64,000 nt of DNA from Sisyra terminalis (lineage: Eukaryota; Arthropoda; Insecta; Neuroptera; Sisyridae), in contig OY292278.1 of the NCBI GenBank assembly GCA_958496175.1, positions 41,416,001-41,480,000 of the forward strand, written 5' to 3'. Below are positions 12,201 through 23,879 of this stretch, piece by piece. The notes beneath the pieces were generated by a model that searched no databases, was not told the origin of the DNA, and was given only the letters and a program-made list of their open reading frames with translations. Position numbers and translations under genes: made by a program. The first letter of the stretch is position 1. Each line of letters opens with the position of its first letter.

Positions 12201-15200
12201 GGTTCGAAGTCCATCGTGAGCGCTCTCCAGTTCAATTTGATACCACTAAAACCAAATACATTCTAAAAGCAATTTTCCTTTTTAATTTGAATTAAAATTT
12301 AATTTTTTTGTTATAAAACAAATGTCAATAATACAATTTAAAAGCAAAATTTTCCTTTCTTCGCTATTTTTTTAAAATTTATAGCAATTTTATCTACATA
12401 TCGTTATCTTTATAAGAAGACCCTATTTTTGTTTTTTGCCTGGGGTGCTCTAATCTATTCAAGTTCTATATTATCTGAAAATAAACACTTCATTATCTAT
12501 TTGTTTTAATACTACGCTTTTAAAACTTAACTTTTAGCCACAAGTAAATTTCTGTCCCAGTACATGTTTCAGTATGTGATCCAGTGGGGTAGCGTGGGTG
12601 TAGATTTCATCCCCCGAGCGTAAACAAACATTTTGCCGCCCCCTTATTTACATACTTAAATCCAAAAGACTAAAATATACGGTATTTTTAAAGAACTTAA
12701 AAACATGTATGTACCATCATCATAATTATATATATTTTAATTTTTACAAAATAGTATTAACATTTTTTGTAAAATTTTGCCGTCCTCGAAAAGTACCGCT
12801 TGGGGTAGACTATGTCCACTACGCTATATCATTGCTGTGACAGTATGGACAGTATATAACAAAATACGGAATACCATTGTACTATGTATGGAGGCTCGGC
12901 CAAAAGAGGCTCCGTCTAAAACGTGGGCTCAAAAATGACTCCACCAGAAGGTATCACCAATGAGAGCTATATTATTAAATATATTGGAAGACTTCGAATG
13001 TTAGTGGCGTTGCGTATGTTTTCACCATTCGGGGCCGACCGGAAATTGGCCAACTCCTATTTTTATTATTAGTCAAGATAATTGGTGAAAAGTTGATTAA
13101 TACCTTTAAATTCTTTAATTATTGTACTTAAAAATTTACTCTTCGTACTTTTCTCAAAGCAAAATCTTTTAAGAAATTATCATTGGCAATATGCCACCCT
13201 ATTTTCATGTACCACCCGTGGTCATGCCCCCCGCCCCTTCACACCTAGCTTCACTACAGTCTAAAATTTAAATCTAATTTTGATCACTTCCAGAGGTTAG
13301 GCATGCCGAAAAGGTAAATATTTTATAAAAAAAGTGTTTATATAAAATAAATTTTTATATACGTACTCGACAAATATTTCCAAGTAAAAAAAAAAATATG
13401 GAACACATAGAAGAAACAGGACTCTAATTTTTGAAGTGAAGATATTAAAAAAAAAAAGAATATCTCAAATCTATGAATGTTTTCGATAGAAATATAAAAA
13501 AAAATCCAAAATGAATGAAGGGGCTAGGAACAGGTTTTCATGTTGTTCGGGTTGTTTGGGTTTCTTAGAAAGAAAATTTAGGGGAGAAGATAATCGAAGA
13601 TATTACGCCCCTATATCTCTCCATCACAAAAAGCAAATGATGCGGCGTAAAAATGGAGTTGATGCAAAAAAATTTCTTCTGAATCACCATGATCCAAATT
13701 CTTCATGATGAAATCCAAGTTTACGTGATATTTGCGAAAAGGCGAAGACATGTCCACAATTGCCTGTGATATTTTCTTGTATCCATATACCAATGATAAA
13801 TAGTTCTAATAGATATATTTTTTCCTTGGGAATCTTCCACGGTATTGAAAATCAGACGTCATCTGCTTTTAAACATTTTTTTTTCTACTAGCTTCATCAA
13901 CGGTTTTCCGATCGCAATATCTACAATTGAAAACTTTTATAGATGATAAAGTTTGAAATATTAGAAAATATAACAAAATGGTTAATATCTCCTAGCGCTA
14001 CGATTAGATAATAATAATTTTTTATTGCAAAAGAATTAGTCACGAATATATTTTAATTAATCATTAATCTCCTTTTAATTTCTTAAATCTGATTATCTAT
14101 GTCAAGCCAGATCACCGATGACATAGCATACAAAGTACCTAATCATATGAACTAAACCTTTTGTAAAATTGAAGAAAAAAAATCTTATGATAAATAATAC
14201 CTACACTTATCATATTATGGATCAATGTATTCAATTTTTTAAATTTGTTAAGACATATAACACGCTTTCCCCTTCCTTAGAACTTTAAAGGATTTTAACC
14301 ACCTTACTTTTGAGTAAATTTTTTATTTTGGAATCTAGAAATTAAACATAGTTCAAGAATTAATTTCGAAGAACAATAGAATTATTTATAATTTCAAAAT
14401 CAATACCTTTGAGTCCAAATTTCAAAGTTTAATTTTTCCAAAAAGAAAAGAGTTTGAGAAGGATAATTGGATTTGTGAAGACTAGGTACAGAGTTTTATA
14501 CCTATTTTATTACCTGCACAATTTCCATTAAAGATACAAAAAATAAGAAAAAATGCTAGCTGAAGGCGAACGCCAACCGTTTGCTTTTTGGTTGTCAAGT
14601 GTGATATAAATATTATAGTATCATTGAACTATTTGAGAATCTATTGCCGCCCAATCTAAAAAAAAGAAAAACGAATAGGGATGATAATAAATTCAAACTG
14701 AAATGAATATAAGAGATGACTAAAATGACTAAAATATAATCACCTGGCACCTGGCAACCAACAATTAAAAACATTTAAACAATGACGTAGTTGTTACGTC
14801 CTAAATCAAACAATGGAGACCATGGTGACAGATGCTTCGAAATTCAGTATGATTCAGTACTTCAATCGATTTCTAGAATCCTGGAGAATTTCATTGCTCG
14901 TCGATAAACAGTATTAGGTACTAACAGTATAGGTACATCTAAAACAAAAGGGCTTTATAGAGGGTAGTTTTTCAATTAATACAAGACTTCTTTTTTACAA
15001 AATTGAGCGAAAAAATGAAAAATCCATTACCGTATGTTTAGACTTCCATATTTGATCCATATTGATTTCAGAGGATTTGCATTGAAAATTGTTGGACATC
15101 AGATAAAATTTGTTTGAGGATGTATATGAACCAAATTCCAAGGATTCTAACCTGACTTTGTTCAAAGGATCTTTGAAACTGTAAAAAACTTAAAAATATC

Positions 15201-16042
15201 ACTTAGAGCTTGTGATTCATGTCCCATTAATTCATCCATTTACCTTTTTAATTTAATTTTTCTGCAATCACAGTAAACTTTAATACATTTATCAATAAAT
15301 AAATATAATACCGTAACGCATACACTAAAAAACAACTGAAAAAAGGATGTTTAAACATTTGAATTCTAAGTTGTTTTCATTGCTTTTAAAGTCAACAGCA
15401 ACGCTATCTCTGTAACATACATAACTTTACTTTTCCCACTAAGTACAGAACCTAACCATGGATTAAAATTCTCTAATTTGAAGCGCCTTTTTTAAAATTT
15501 ATAAAATATATATTTTTTTCAAATAAAGTAATACATTTCTTTATTTTCTTTCATGAGTTTTAATCTTTTAAATGTCTTAGATATATCATAGATCATTCTT
15601 ATCGTTCTTTAATTTATTGAAATATATAAAAAAACAATTCAGTATTTCATTTTTTCAAAATATTTTTAGTCTTGTTGTAATGCACTGGGTTTTAATTTTC
15701 ATAAGTAATTAGATATTGGATTAGTTTTATGACTATAGATACAATTTGGTCAATTTGAGAGGGTGAAGGAGGCCGTAATGAATTATAAACCCATAATTGC
15801 TAAAATAGTAATTAAAAATTGTATACTATTGAAACTAAACATGATTAGAACTTTTAAACAAAGCCTGTAGCTCCAGGGACAGTACAGGAAATACATCTAA
15901 ACATAGGAAGTGCATCTAGACGTTACCTTCGAAAGTCAGAATATTGCATATAAGCCATATAAGCAGCATTATAACTCAACTCTTACGTTATCTCTTCCAC
16001 TACAAGCCTGGCTACCAAAAAAAAAAGGTAAACTTAGGATAG
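9246..16042. other. AT-rich intergenic stretch, no gene recognised
   Basis: No supported gene on either strand; open frames are below about 70 codons and show no family motif. Local features: a short minisatellite at 9895-9953; a segment at about 11890-13260 with C-rich runs (for example gccgcccccttatttac near 12632) that reads like old transposon debris; and a small inverted repeat gacgta/tacgtc near 14783-14799. Confidence 0.6.
9895..9953. repeat. Four-copy minisatellite of about 15 bp
   Basis: The motif aatgacgaaatatc and variants (aatgacgatataac, aatgacgacatataac) occur four times head to tail. It lies just after gcgccatctatgag, a kind of string common in dispersed insect repeats. Confidence 0.7.
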
Positions 16043-16372
16043 CCGCCAAGCCATAAGAGTATCAAAGGTAATGAAAAAGCTGACACCCTTGCCCGGAACG
16101 GATTCCAATCACTTTTCACAGGCCCACGACCTGTATTTGGAGTTACAAGATCGGTAATGAATAATACCATCAAGGAATGGGCTTACAAAAACCACTGCGT
16201 AAAATGTAAGAACACTACTAGACAAAAGCACAGTGAAAGGATTATCGGCCACTGTGGAATGAAGAAGCACCTGCACATAATGGGATTACATGTGGATGAC
16301 CCAAAGTGCAGGTTTTGTCAAGTAGAGGATGAAACCGCTTCTCATGTTCTATGCAAATATGGTATGGAATGA
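16043..16372 (+). pseudogene. RNase H and zinc-finger tail of a non-LTR retrotransposon (fragment)
   Basis: One open frame encodes SHKSIKGNEKADTLARNG, matching the end of the RNase H fold in I/R1/Jockey-like non-LTR polyproteins (pattern GH-G--GNE-AD-LA--G; His and Asp kept). It continues into GHCGMKKHLHIMGL and a Cys/His cluster, CRFCQVEDETASHVLC, the usual C-terminal zinc-finger-like end of these proteins. A stop lies just upstream at 16040 and another after YGME at 16370, and no reverse transcriptase is found nearby. It is a dead 3' fragment. Bases 16373-16520 may be its 3' untranslated region. The exact clade cannot be told. Confidence 0.75.
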
Positions 16373-17377
16373 ATGGAAAAATGAAGAACTAGGGATAACA
16401 AGTCCTGGAACTGAAATTTTCGGAATGCATCTAGTGCTCAGATTCGCCCAGCTGCTTGGTCTTAACTAGGTGAAGTAGGGACCCAGGAAGCACAATAAAC
16501 CCTGAGTATGTATCGTTGAGGCTCAACTAACCTCATCCTGGAAAACCCAACTTAATAAAAAAAATCTCTTACACCTCTCCCGCAAAAAAATACTCGATTT
16601 CAAGTTTGAAACAAGGTTCAGTTTAATTTTAACGGAAAGTAGTGTTTTAAATGTTTGTTCCCATAAATTCATTACGAGTTTGTCTTTCATATACATGCTG
16701 TATTCGTTTTTCAAATAACAAATAAAAAAAACCCCATTCTTTACATAATTTATATAATTGTATAATTTATAATAAAAGTCCATAATTTGGAAAATATTTT
16801 ATTTTTATTTAAAATTCAAATCCAACAGTTACATAGTTTCGAAGTGATCACCTTGAGTCTTGACCACTCGGAATTCAAACTTCATTTTTAACTTTATAAT
16901 TATATTTTTTTAGGTGTAAGATAGTTGTAAAAATGTAACATAAAATATCTGAGACATTGTAATAGTTTATTAGTAAACGATGATCCTAACATCACTGTGT
17001 TAATAATGGTTGAAACCACATTATTAAAAGAAAAAAAAACTAATAATCCTTGTGAACAAACAATTAATAATTTCTTAATTAATTATGACTTTTTTTAATT
17101 CGGCTTATTGCAATCATTCTATGTAATTTATATTCAGAATCTATCAATTTTAAAATTATTTGTGATACAAAAAAAATAATGATAGAACTATAGCCTTATT
17201 GGTTTTAATGTAGTATTAAAATAATTAATAAAAATCGTGCTTATTATTTTCTTATTTCATTGATTTGATTATTCTTAATTACTATTAATGCTAAACGGAT
17301 GATTAAAATAATGTAATGTTCTTTAAATTATGATATTTTTAGATCCAAATAATTAACTTCTTAAATTAATCTAGGTT
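16373..17377. other. AT-rich intergenic DNA between the RNase H relic and the kleisin gene
   Basis: No gene seen. The first 150 bp may be the 3' end of the retrotransposon fragment. The rest is simple AT-rich sequence. It would hold the 3' untranslated region and poly(A) site of the minus-strand kleisin gene, but no single signal can be picked out. Confidence 0.5.
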
Positions 17378-17746
17378 TTATATCTTAAGAATAATTATTT
17401 TATCTATCACCAACGAATTAGGTTTTGAAGTTACGTCCACGCATTTTTTCTTCGCCAGTTCTGTGAAATAAATTTAATGCAATGATTTCAATAAGATACT
17501 TTAATTGTACAGTGTAATCTCACTAATCTGGCACTATTAAAAACCGGAGGGTGCCGGATTATTGGACGTTCCGATCTATCGTAGTGCCGGATTAGTGAGA
17601 TTATACTATATTTACCTAAGATGAAGAAAAATGCAATAGCAGCGTTTCTTCTACTTGTCGCTGTCGGAGGACATAGTGTGGAAAATTCAAATTCCTCAAT
17701 TCCTTTGTTGCGCATATCGTTAATTTTTTTAAAATAAAATTGCTTT
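17378..17746 (-). CDS. Rec8: Kleisin exons 10-11: C-terminal winged-helix domain
   Basis: Exon 9 stays open for only one more codon past its donor (gtaaac at 17947), so exons 10 and 11 are needed to complete the protein. Exon 10 (17746-17616) encodes FEFSTLCP and SRRNAAIAFFFIL. Exon 11 (17460-17378) encodes LAKKKCVDV, VIDKIIILKI and a stop. Together they form the SMC1-binding winged helix at the kleisin C-terminus. The splice falls inside the family's FFELLVLxxxxxI helix-strand unit. Confidence 0.85.
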
Positions 17747-20700
17747 CTGAAAATAAAATAACGTTAATGGTTATTATAGATCGCACAAAAAGGCATTATA
17801 TGACCGCAGATGGGTACAAAAATAGTGACGTCATATCGGAAGAACTGATATTAATTACAAAATAGGACATCATCCTATGTGGCGACGAAGATTTAAATTA
17901 ATTTCTGTTCCCATTAGCAATCCATATAGTTTAAAAGAAATGTTTACATTTTATCAGTGTTGGAAATAAATTCGATTCCTTCGGTTTCCTCAGCCTGTGC
18001 ATTCCTTTCCACTTGCCGTTTATTGATGTTTCTTTGTTCATGTGCTTCGGTTTTGATAAAATTTTGATCTTGAAGTTGAGGAAAGTCAAATTCTGGGCAT
18101 TGTTGGTTTACACTTTGATCGATAAGTGGAGGAATATCGAATTCTTGAAATTGTTCTACTAAATTCTGTTCAACTTCCGGTGCAATTGGAGCATTAGAGG
18201 TGGATTGAATCGCTGATATATTTGTAGGACGTTCTGATAATTCGCTAATTCCTTTTAGAGGTTGTACATTTTCTTTAAGAGAAGGTCTCGGGAGAATTGG
18301 AGTTAAAGAAACGTTGGTCGAATGTGATAACTGAAAAGTGTAAAATGAAGTTGTACAATTCATTAATATTTTAGAAATATGGCCGAAAGCAAATACATAA
18401 TTAGATTAATTTTACTTGAAGATTGTATTTTATATACATAAATTTACTTATCTAGTAGTTATTTTATCAAATTATTAATTGACGTCACTGAAAATACTAC
18501 ATGATTTAAAAATCAGTTTAGCAATTCGTTTATATTTAATTACGTTACGAAAAAAAATACTTACAGCGTTTTCGGGTCTCATTACAACACTTTCGTTTTC
18601 CACAACTTTAATTTCGACTTGTAAATTACCTTGAGAATTCCTGGAAAAAAAGCTTATAGATATATTTTGATTAAAATAATATGAATTAAAAAAATACTTT
18701 GAAAAATTCATCGAATCAATTAGTTCCACTTCTCGAGAAGAACTCGTCCAATTGAATAAGGATTTTAAGTTTGAGCTCAATAAACAATTTACAGGACTAA
18801 AAAACATTGAAACTAGGCTCTGGGCTTTTTTTGGATTGGCACGTACCAATGCCTGAAATACGATAAATACTTCAAATAACACATACTTTTTATATTGAAC
18901 TATTTGACTATAATTATTAGGGAGAATTATTCGAATATTTATAATTAATTATTAAAACGAAATAAATGTATAAGAATTACAGTCCATAAGAATTGGAAGT
19001 GAATAATAAATTTTGCTTTTTAATTAGGTAAAGCAATGTGGGGAAGAAGAATCGAAATTTGATTATTTATTCAAGTTTTACTGAGAAAAAGGAACAAAAA
19101 AACGAGAGAGATGATATGAAATTACCAAATTGTATATAGATATCCTGATTTATTATATACTTTTGGAAGTCAAATAGCTTTTTTTTTAAATATATATACC
19201 TTAGTATGAATTGTCGTATTTGAAACAGCTTCAATAATAGTTTCGTTCGAGAGAAAATGTTCCAAATCGATTATATCGTGAAACCTTTTCCGCTTTGTTC
19301 CTCGTTGTTTTTGAGGCACTGATGATTCTTCAATCGTAAGTAATACAATATTTTCTAATATTTCTATATTATTATTTGGATTCTCAATGGTAATTTCATC
19401 TTCTGGAACTGCAGCTGCATAATTAGCTTCTTCAAATTGAAGCGATTTTTTCGAATGTCGTACTTCGTTCAATTCTGTGCTTTTTTTACGTTTCATTCTG
19501 AAATTTAGTTTTCGTTTTAAATATTTTACATATTATTATAGTGAGTGAAGATTTGAAATGTTAGTTTTACGAACGGAGAAAATGTTAAATTTTCTTGATC
19601 GGTAGAGGGCTTTTGGATGGTGATAACAGGTGGATCAGGTATTTCAGGATTGTTTAAGGTGGCACTGACAATATCTTCAGGATGAAGTGAAGTTAAATTT
19701 TCAGGGATTAGGTTTTCCGGTGCCAAATCGTTTTCACCAAAATCTTGCTGCTGGATTTATGAAATGGAAATTGTGAAATAAGTGCAATTAGGGTTTTGAT
19801 TCGATTGTTTTCTGTTACCTCAATATAATTTGAAGGATTTGCAGGGGCTTCCAATAAAGTGATTGATTCTTCATTGACTGTAACATCTTTATGGAACAAT
19901 GCAATGAGATCATGTTGACTTACGTTGGGAATTTCATACTGAAAAGAAAATGTTGTAGGTTTATTTTCATTTGTAATGAATGATTCGTTTTTTGAAATTT
20001 TACGTTCATTAAGTCTTGAACTGCTTCATCAATTGTTACAATTTCAGGAATTGGTTCGTTGATGGCCTCTTGTGGCCCCTTTCGATTTCGTCCTCCTGGT
20101 TGTTTATTTTTATTGCCATTTTTGCCACCCTTTCCAGATTTCTTATTCTTGGGAGTTGATATTAAAAATGTGCCACTATAGCTGGCAAAAATTTCATCTA
20201 AAAAATATTGGTTTTACGATAAAAGGGAATAAAGCACTTGGAATATAAAGCACTTGCGAGGCGCAGGGGTGAGGTGCTTTAAAGTTTGACAAAATCTTAC
20301 TATAAACAAATCTTAATAAGATAATAAGAATCTGAATAACTTTTTTCAGACGAAACAATTATTTACGTTTGGATTTTTTTAAATTTTCCAATTTACAAAT
20401 TTTCAAGTACCGGATCAGCTGCGCTAGTTATGGATGCCTTTGAAATAAGTCATAACAATTTTGGTGTTTTAGAAAAAATAAGTGATAAAAGCCTTGTAGT
20501 GCTACTAGGTAATGTTCAAGCTCAACCAAGGGTGCTAAGTAAATCCGGGACTATATTTTATTAAATTTTTTTAAAACTTTTAAAGTCATACCCTGAATTA
20601 AAATCACTTTTCTGCGATGCAAAATCGCTAAGCCATGGACCAGTTGCGCCGATAATCTAAGAGAAAATCTCTTATGTGGTCGTGAAGAATTCGACATTAC

Positions 20701-20921
20701 AAATTTCAAAATCTCGTCACTAAAATTTGGGATAAAAATATCAATAGATATGATTATTATATAAATATTAATTAAAAGCATACGAACCATATATATTCAA
20801 AATCGAGAGACATTATATCATTGTATGTTAGTTTATAATGATGTCGCATTGTTGCAGCAACCCATGGACGTGAAAACTTCCCATTGTGCCGATACGACAA
20901 TAAGTTCAATTCGTAAAACAT
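17378..20921 (-). CDS. Rec8: REC8-type alpha-kleisin (meiotic cohesin subunit), 11 exons
   Basis: Kleisins close the SMC1-SMC3 ring; REC8 replaces RAD21 in meiosis. Minus-strand exons: 20921-20788, 20719-20592, 20197-20004, 19938-19819, 19750-19575, 19497-19200, 18852-18698, 18640-18565, 18330-17948, 17746-17616, 17460-17378 (stop at 17380-17378). All introns are GT-AG and all junctions keep frame, giving about 625 residues, near RAD21/REC8 family length. Seen: the N-terminal kleisin domain (MFYELNLLSYRHNGKF, then CDEILKFV and RFSLRLSAQL, residues 1-87), a lysine/glycine-rich linker, a basic GTKRKRFHDIIDLEHFLSN block (residues 318-336), and a C-terminal winged helix (SRRNAAIAFFFILE, AKKKCVDV). 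The CDEIL-to-RFSL spacing and the SLRLSAQL string fit REC8 better than RAD21, but a diverged RAD21 paralogue is possible. Start is the ATG of the conserved MFY. Promoter and untranslated exons were not identified. Confidence 0.85.
17513..17605. mobile_element. Pogo/Tigger-like hairpin relic in the last kleisin intron
   Basis: Arms at 17513-17534 and 17584-17605 are near-perfect inverted complements (core atctcactaatctggcac against gtgccggattagtgagat). The inner part has ccggagggtgccggattatt, resembling the terminal sequences of Tigger/pogo DNA transposons. At 93 bp it is a MITE-like remnant and makes up most of the 155-bp intron. Confidence 0.5.
19200..20197 (-). CDS. Rec8: Kleisin exons 3-6: linker and central basic region
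   Basis: Exon 3 (20197-20004) encodes DEIFASYSGTFLIS and a run rich in Lys, Gly and Asn, then an acidic stretch. Exons 4 and 5 (19938-19819, 19750-19575) are acidic and Pro/Asn-rich, as expected of the fast-evolving kleisin linker. Exon 6 (19497-19200) holds KQRGTKRKRFHDIIDLEHFL, similar to the RAD21 region GRKRKLIVD that precedes its SMC1/SA-binding part. Introns are 65, 68 and 77 bp. The exon 5 donor is again gttcgt (19574-19569), the only nearby choice that keeps frame into exon 6. Confidence 0.75.
20592..20921 (-). CDS. Rec8: Kleisin exons 1-2: N-terminal SMC3-binding domain
   Basis: Exon 1 (20921-20788) gives 44 codons plus two bases; exon 2 (20719-20592) starts with one base, and the shared codon is TGT (Cys), recreating the family's C-D/E-E-I-L string. 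The exon 1 donor must be gttcgt at 20787-20782. The stronger-looking gtatgc a few bases on would put a stop in exon 2. The intron is 68 bp. Confidence 0.85.
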
Positions 20922-23399
20922 ATTTAAGCTGCTTGGGGAAAAAATGATTAGTTTTTAGTGATTAGTATGAGTTTTGAGTTAATTAATAAAATATTTGAAA
21001 TATTTAACAGATAGCAAGTACCTAGCGTATGAAATTGAAATTTAGGCAACAAATTTTTGAATTCGTAAAAGAATGTTACCTTTAAGTGCGACTTTATCCC
21101 CCAAATCCCTATATACTTCTACACTAAGGTATTTTTATCCCAGTTGGGTTCAAATGGCCTTATTATTCTCTGAAAGCCCCCCTTTGTAAATATAATCATC
21201 TACGGAATTCCATCAACGATTGTCATGAGAAAAAGTGAATTTAAAACTTTTGGTCATTCGAACTTTAACCGCTTTATTCTTAAGTATAGCGTTCTTATGT
21301 AAAGCAATAAGAAAAAAATCAATATTTTTAAATTTATTTGAAGAATTCCGAAAAACAATATAAATTTATAGTTTACTATAGATTTAAAAAGTTAAGAAAA
21401 CTATAATCAAACAAGTGAAGTTCTTCAAAAAAAAATATCAAAGTTAATGAAATCCTTAAAGAAAATGTAATATACATCATTTAGTTCATTTAAGCAGGAA
21501 CTATAAAAAAACTTTAAGATCAAAACTTAAAAAAAAGTATTTATTATTTCTACTTACATCTTCCAGTGTACCTATATCTACTTGGCGCCAAACGCTTTTA
21601 TAACTAATGTACAATTTTAATTTTACAGCGAATATAAATCGAATTCAGTATGCTTACAGCAATTGTTTTCAATTCTTGTAAAAGTATCACTACTTCAAAA
21701 CAAAATACAAATGATTATTATACTTTACAGATAAATTAAATTAAATTATAATAAAATGTAAGTCCTTAAAGAAAGTTAAAACTATTTCACTGCTCTAATG
21801 CTATTTTAGTATTAAATTCGAACATACATCGCGTCTTTACCGAATTGAATGATGGGTAATTTTAAAAGCATCAAAAAAGTCAATTGAGGGACTGACAATT
21901 TTTTTTCAAATTTAATGGAAAAAAAAAACTCATTGTTTTTTTTTTAAAGTCAGTATTTAAAATTCAGTATTTTCATTTACACGTTGATATTGCAAATTCT
22001 AATCAAAAGTATATTAATTCCAAATTTGAGATTTATACAGGAAAGCCAAAACAAGAATAGCAACGAACCCCTTTATTCAATTTTGGTGATTTTTTTTAAA
22101 TGTCTGCCAATCTTTAGAGTTTAAAAATTGCCACCTTTGATAAAATTATTACTTATTTTTAAATATTTAAAAAATTAATTGTTGTTAAAGCCATGTAACA
22201 ATCTTAGACATTAAATTCAAATAAGGGTTATTTTCTCTTATTACGGCTTCCCTCAAAAAAATATTCGTAGGTATCTATATAAAATTGGTATTACAATGTT
22301 CAGAACACTTGAAACTGCAATATTCCGATATCGGAAATTTAAATGTCTTTATAGTTTTTAAAAAATAACCAAAAAAGAATACTTACTATTATAGTAGACC
22401 TTAATAGACGTCACAGTAACTGTTAAACTCTTTAATATAAACAAGTACGCATGTGCATAAGATGGCATTAGAACAGATACATACGTGACAAAGATGGCAA
22501 ATAGAAATCTAGTTTGAAAAACCCCGGGTAAATTTAAAGTTAATTAATTTGACTAAAATAGATGATACGAAGTACTGACCAACAGGTTACATAATTTTAT
22601 GGTACAAATAGTATTTATACAAGTTACTATCTGGTATTTTATAATCAATTCGTGAATTTATTCAAGATTTGGTTGTAAATTCACTTTCGACATCTTATTT
22701 CTTCTTTGGTGCTAAATTTTATTATGATCGAATTATTCGCGAATTAATTTAAAAATAAGAGAGAATGTGACGTTGTCATATAGTGTTATGTATTTAAAAC
22801 TACAAGGAACAATTTTACAGTATAAAATAGAAGTGGCTAAGCTCCCTGAAAATTCGAGCCATTTATACAAATTAAAATTTTTTGCAATCTGCAAAAACGT
22901 ATAAATATAAAGTACAATATAAACAAAAGTACAAAATATGTGTAATGAATTTAAATATTAAAAATTAAACACTTTTATTTTATTTCTTTTGAAAATTCTT
23001 ATAAATTTGGTGAATAATTGATGACAGCACTTCTCAGTAATTCTTTGAGGTGCTGGTTAGTTATTAATGGTTATTAATATTGATCGGATGTTTGAATTTA
23101 ATGAATTATATAAAGTGGAATAAAATTGTTCAGAACAGTACATTGTTCCGAATATTGAAATATTTGAAAAGCAGCCTTTTTCAATTCAGAATATATTTCA
23201 GGTACAAATTTCCTTTTTGCCTTGGTGTAGAAGCGAATTAGATAGAGAATGTACTCTTATCCGACACTTTTTCGAACACTGAATTCTGTTGAAGGTTTCC
23301 CTTCCTCTCGTATGTGTGATTTACATTGGCAAATCCAAAATTTGGGGAATCTGTTATTTGCTGATGTTGATCAATATATTGACGATTTAATTATCTAGG
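20922..23399. other. Intergenic region upstream of the kleisin gene
   Basis: No coding frame above about 60 codons has a recognisable motif. AT-rich throughout. It should contain the minus-strand gene's promoter near 20930-21150, but no TATA, Inr or E2F-like element is convincing there. Confidence 0.5.
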
Positions 23400-23794
23400 A
23401 TCTTTTGGATTCTTTGCATACAATTTTGATAGTTGCAGTACATAATATTCAGTAATATTCTCTAAAAAACAAAAAAAACATTAACGTTATATCAATATTA
23501 AGAATGCTGTAAAATAATTTACCAGCAAAAACGTAAGTCGTTGTGCTTCGCCACAAAAACTATCTCATGTTATAACCATTTTATTCAAATAACAATTTCC
23601 TTGCCTTTCTTCATTCTCCAGAGATTTGCAGAAATGTTACTATATATCATAGTAGACAAAAAAAATTTAGATATTGTCGTCGTTCGGATTGTATAGTTAT
23701 TTTTCAGTAAATGAACTGGTGATATATATTCGATTGGTTATATTATGAATATTCTAAAAAACCAAACCTTATAAAAATTGGTTTTAACAAATTA
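23400..23794. repeat. Diverged flank of the amplicon unit
   Basis: Two parts resemble sequences inside the amplicon. Near 23412-23445, tttgcatacaattttgatag matches about 41272-41291 (tctacatacaattttgatag). Near 23517-23560, taatttaccagcaaaaacgtaag matches 34813-34836. The match is patchy, so this is an old, rearranged copy of unit sequence at the outer edge. Confidence 0.5.
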
Positions 23795-23879
23795 GTACTC
23801 TTTTCCTCACCACCCTCGGGGGTAGAGCACCAGGCGCGTTTTTTTTAAAGTGGTGTCCCCTGTAGGCCTAATCCACATA

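Noticed and set aside
17488..17715. 75-codon minus-strand frame as a small gene
   Set aside because: Its first part is kleisin exon 10; the rest reads into the Tigger-like hairpin in the intron.
18475..18882. 135-codon minus-strand frame as a stand-alone gene
   Set aside because: It is exons 7 and 8 of the kleisin gene plus read-through of introns; the real product is spliced.
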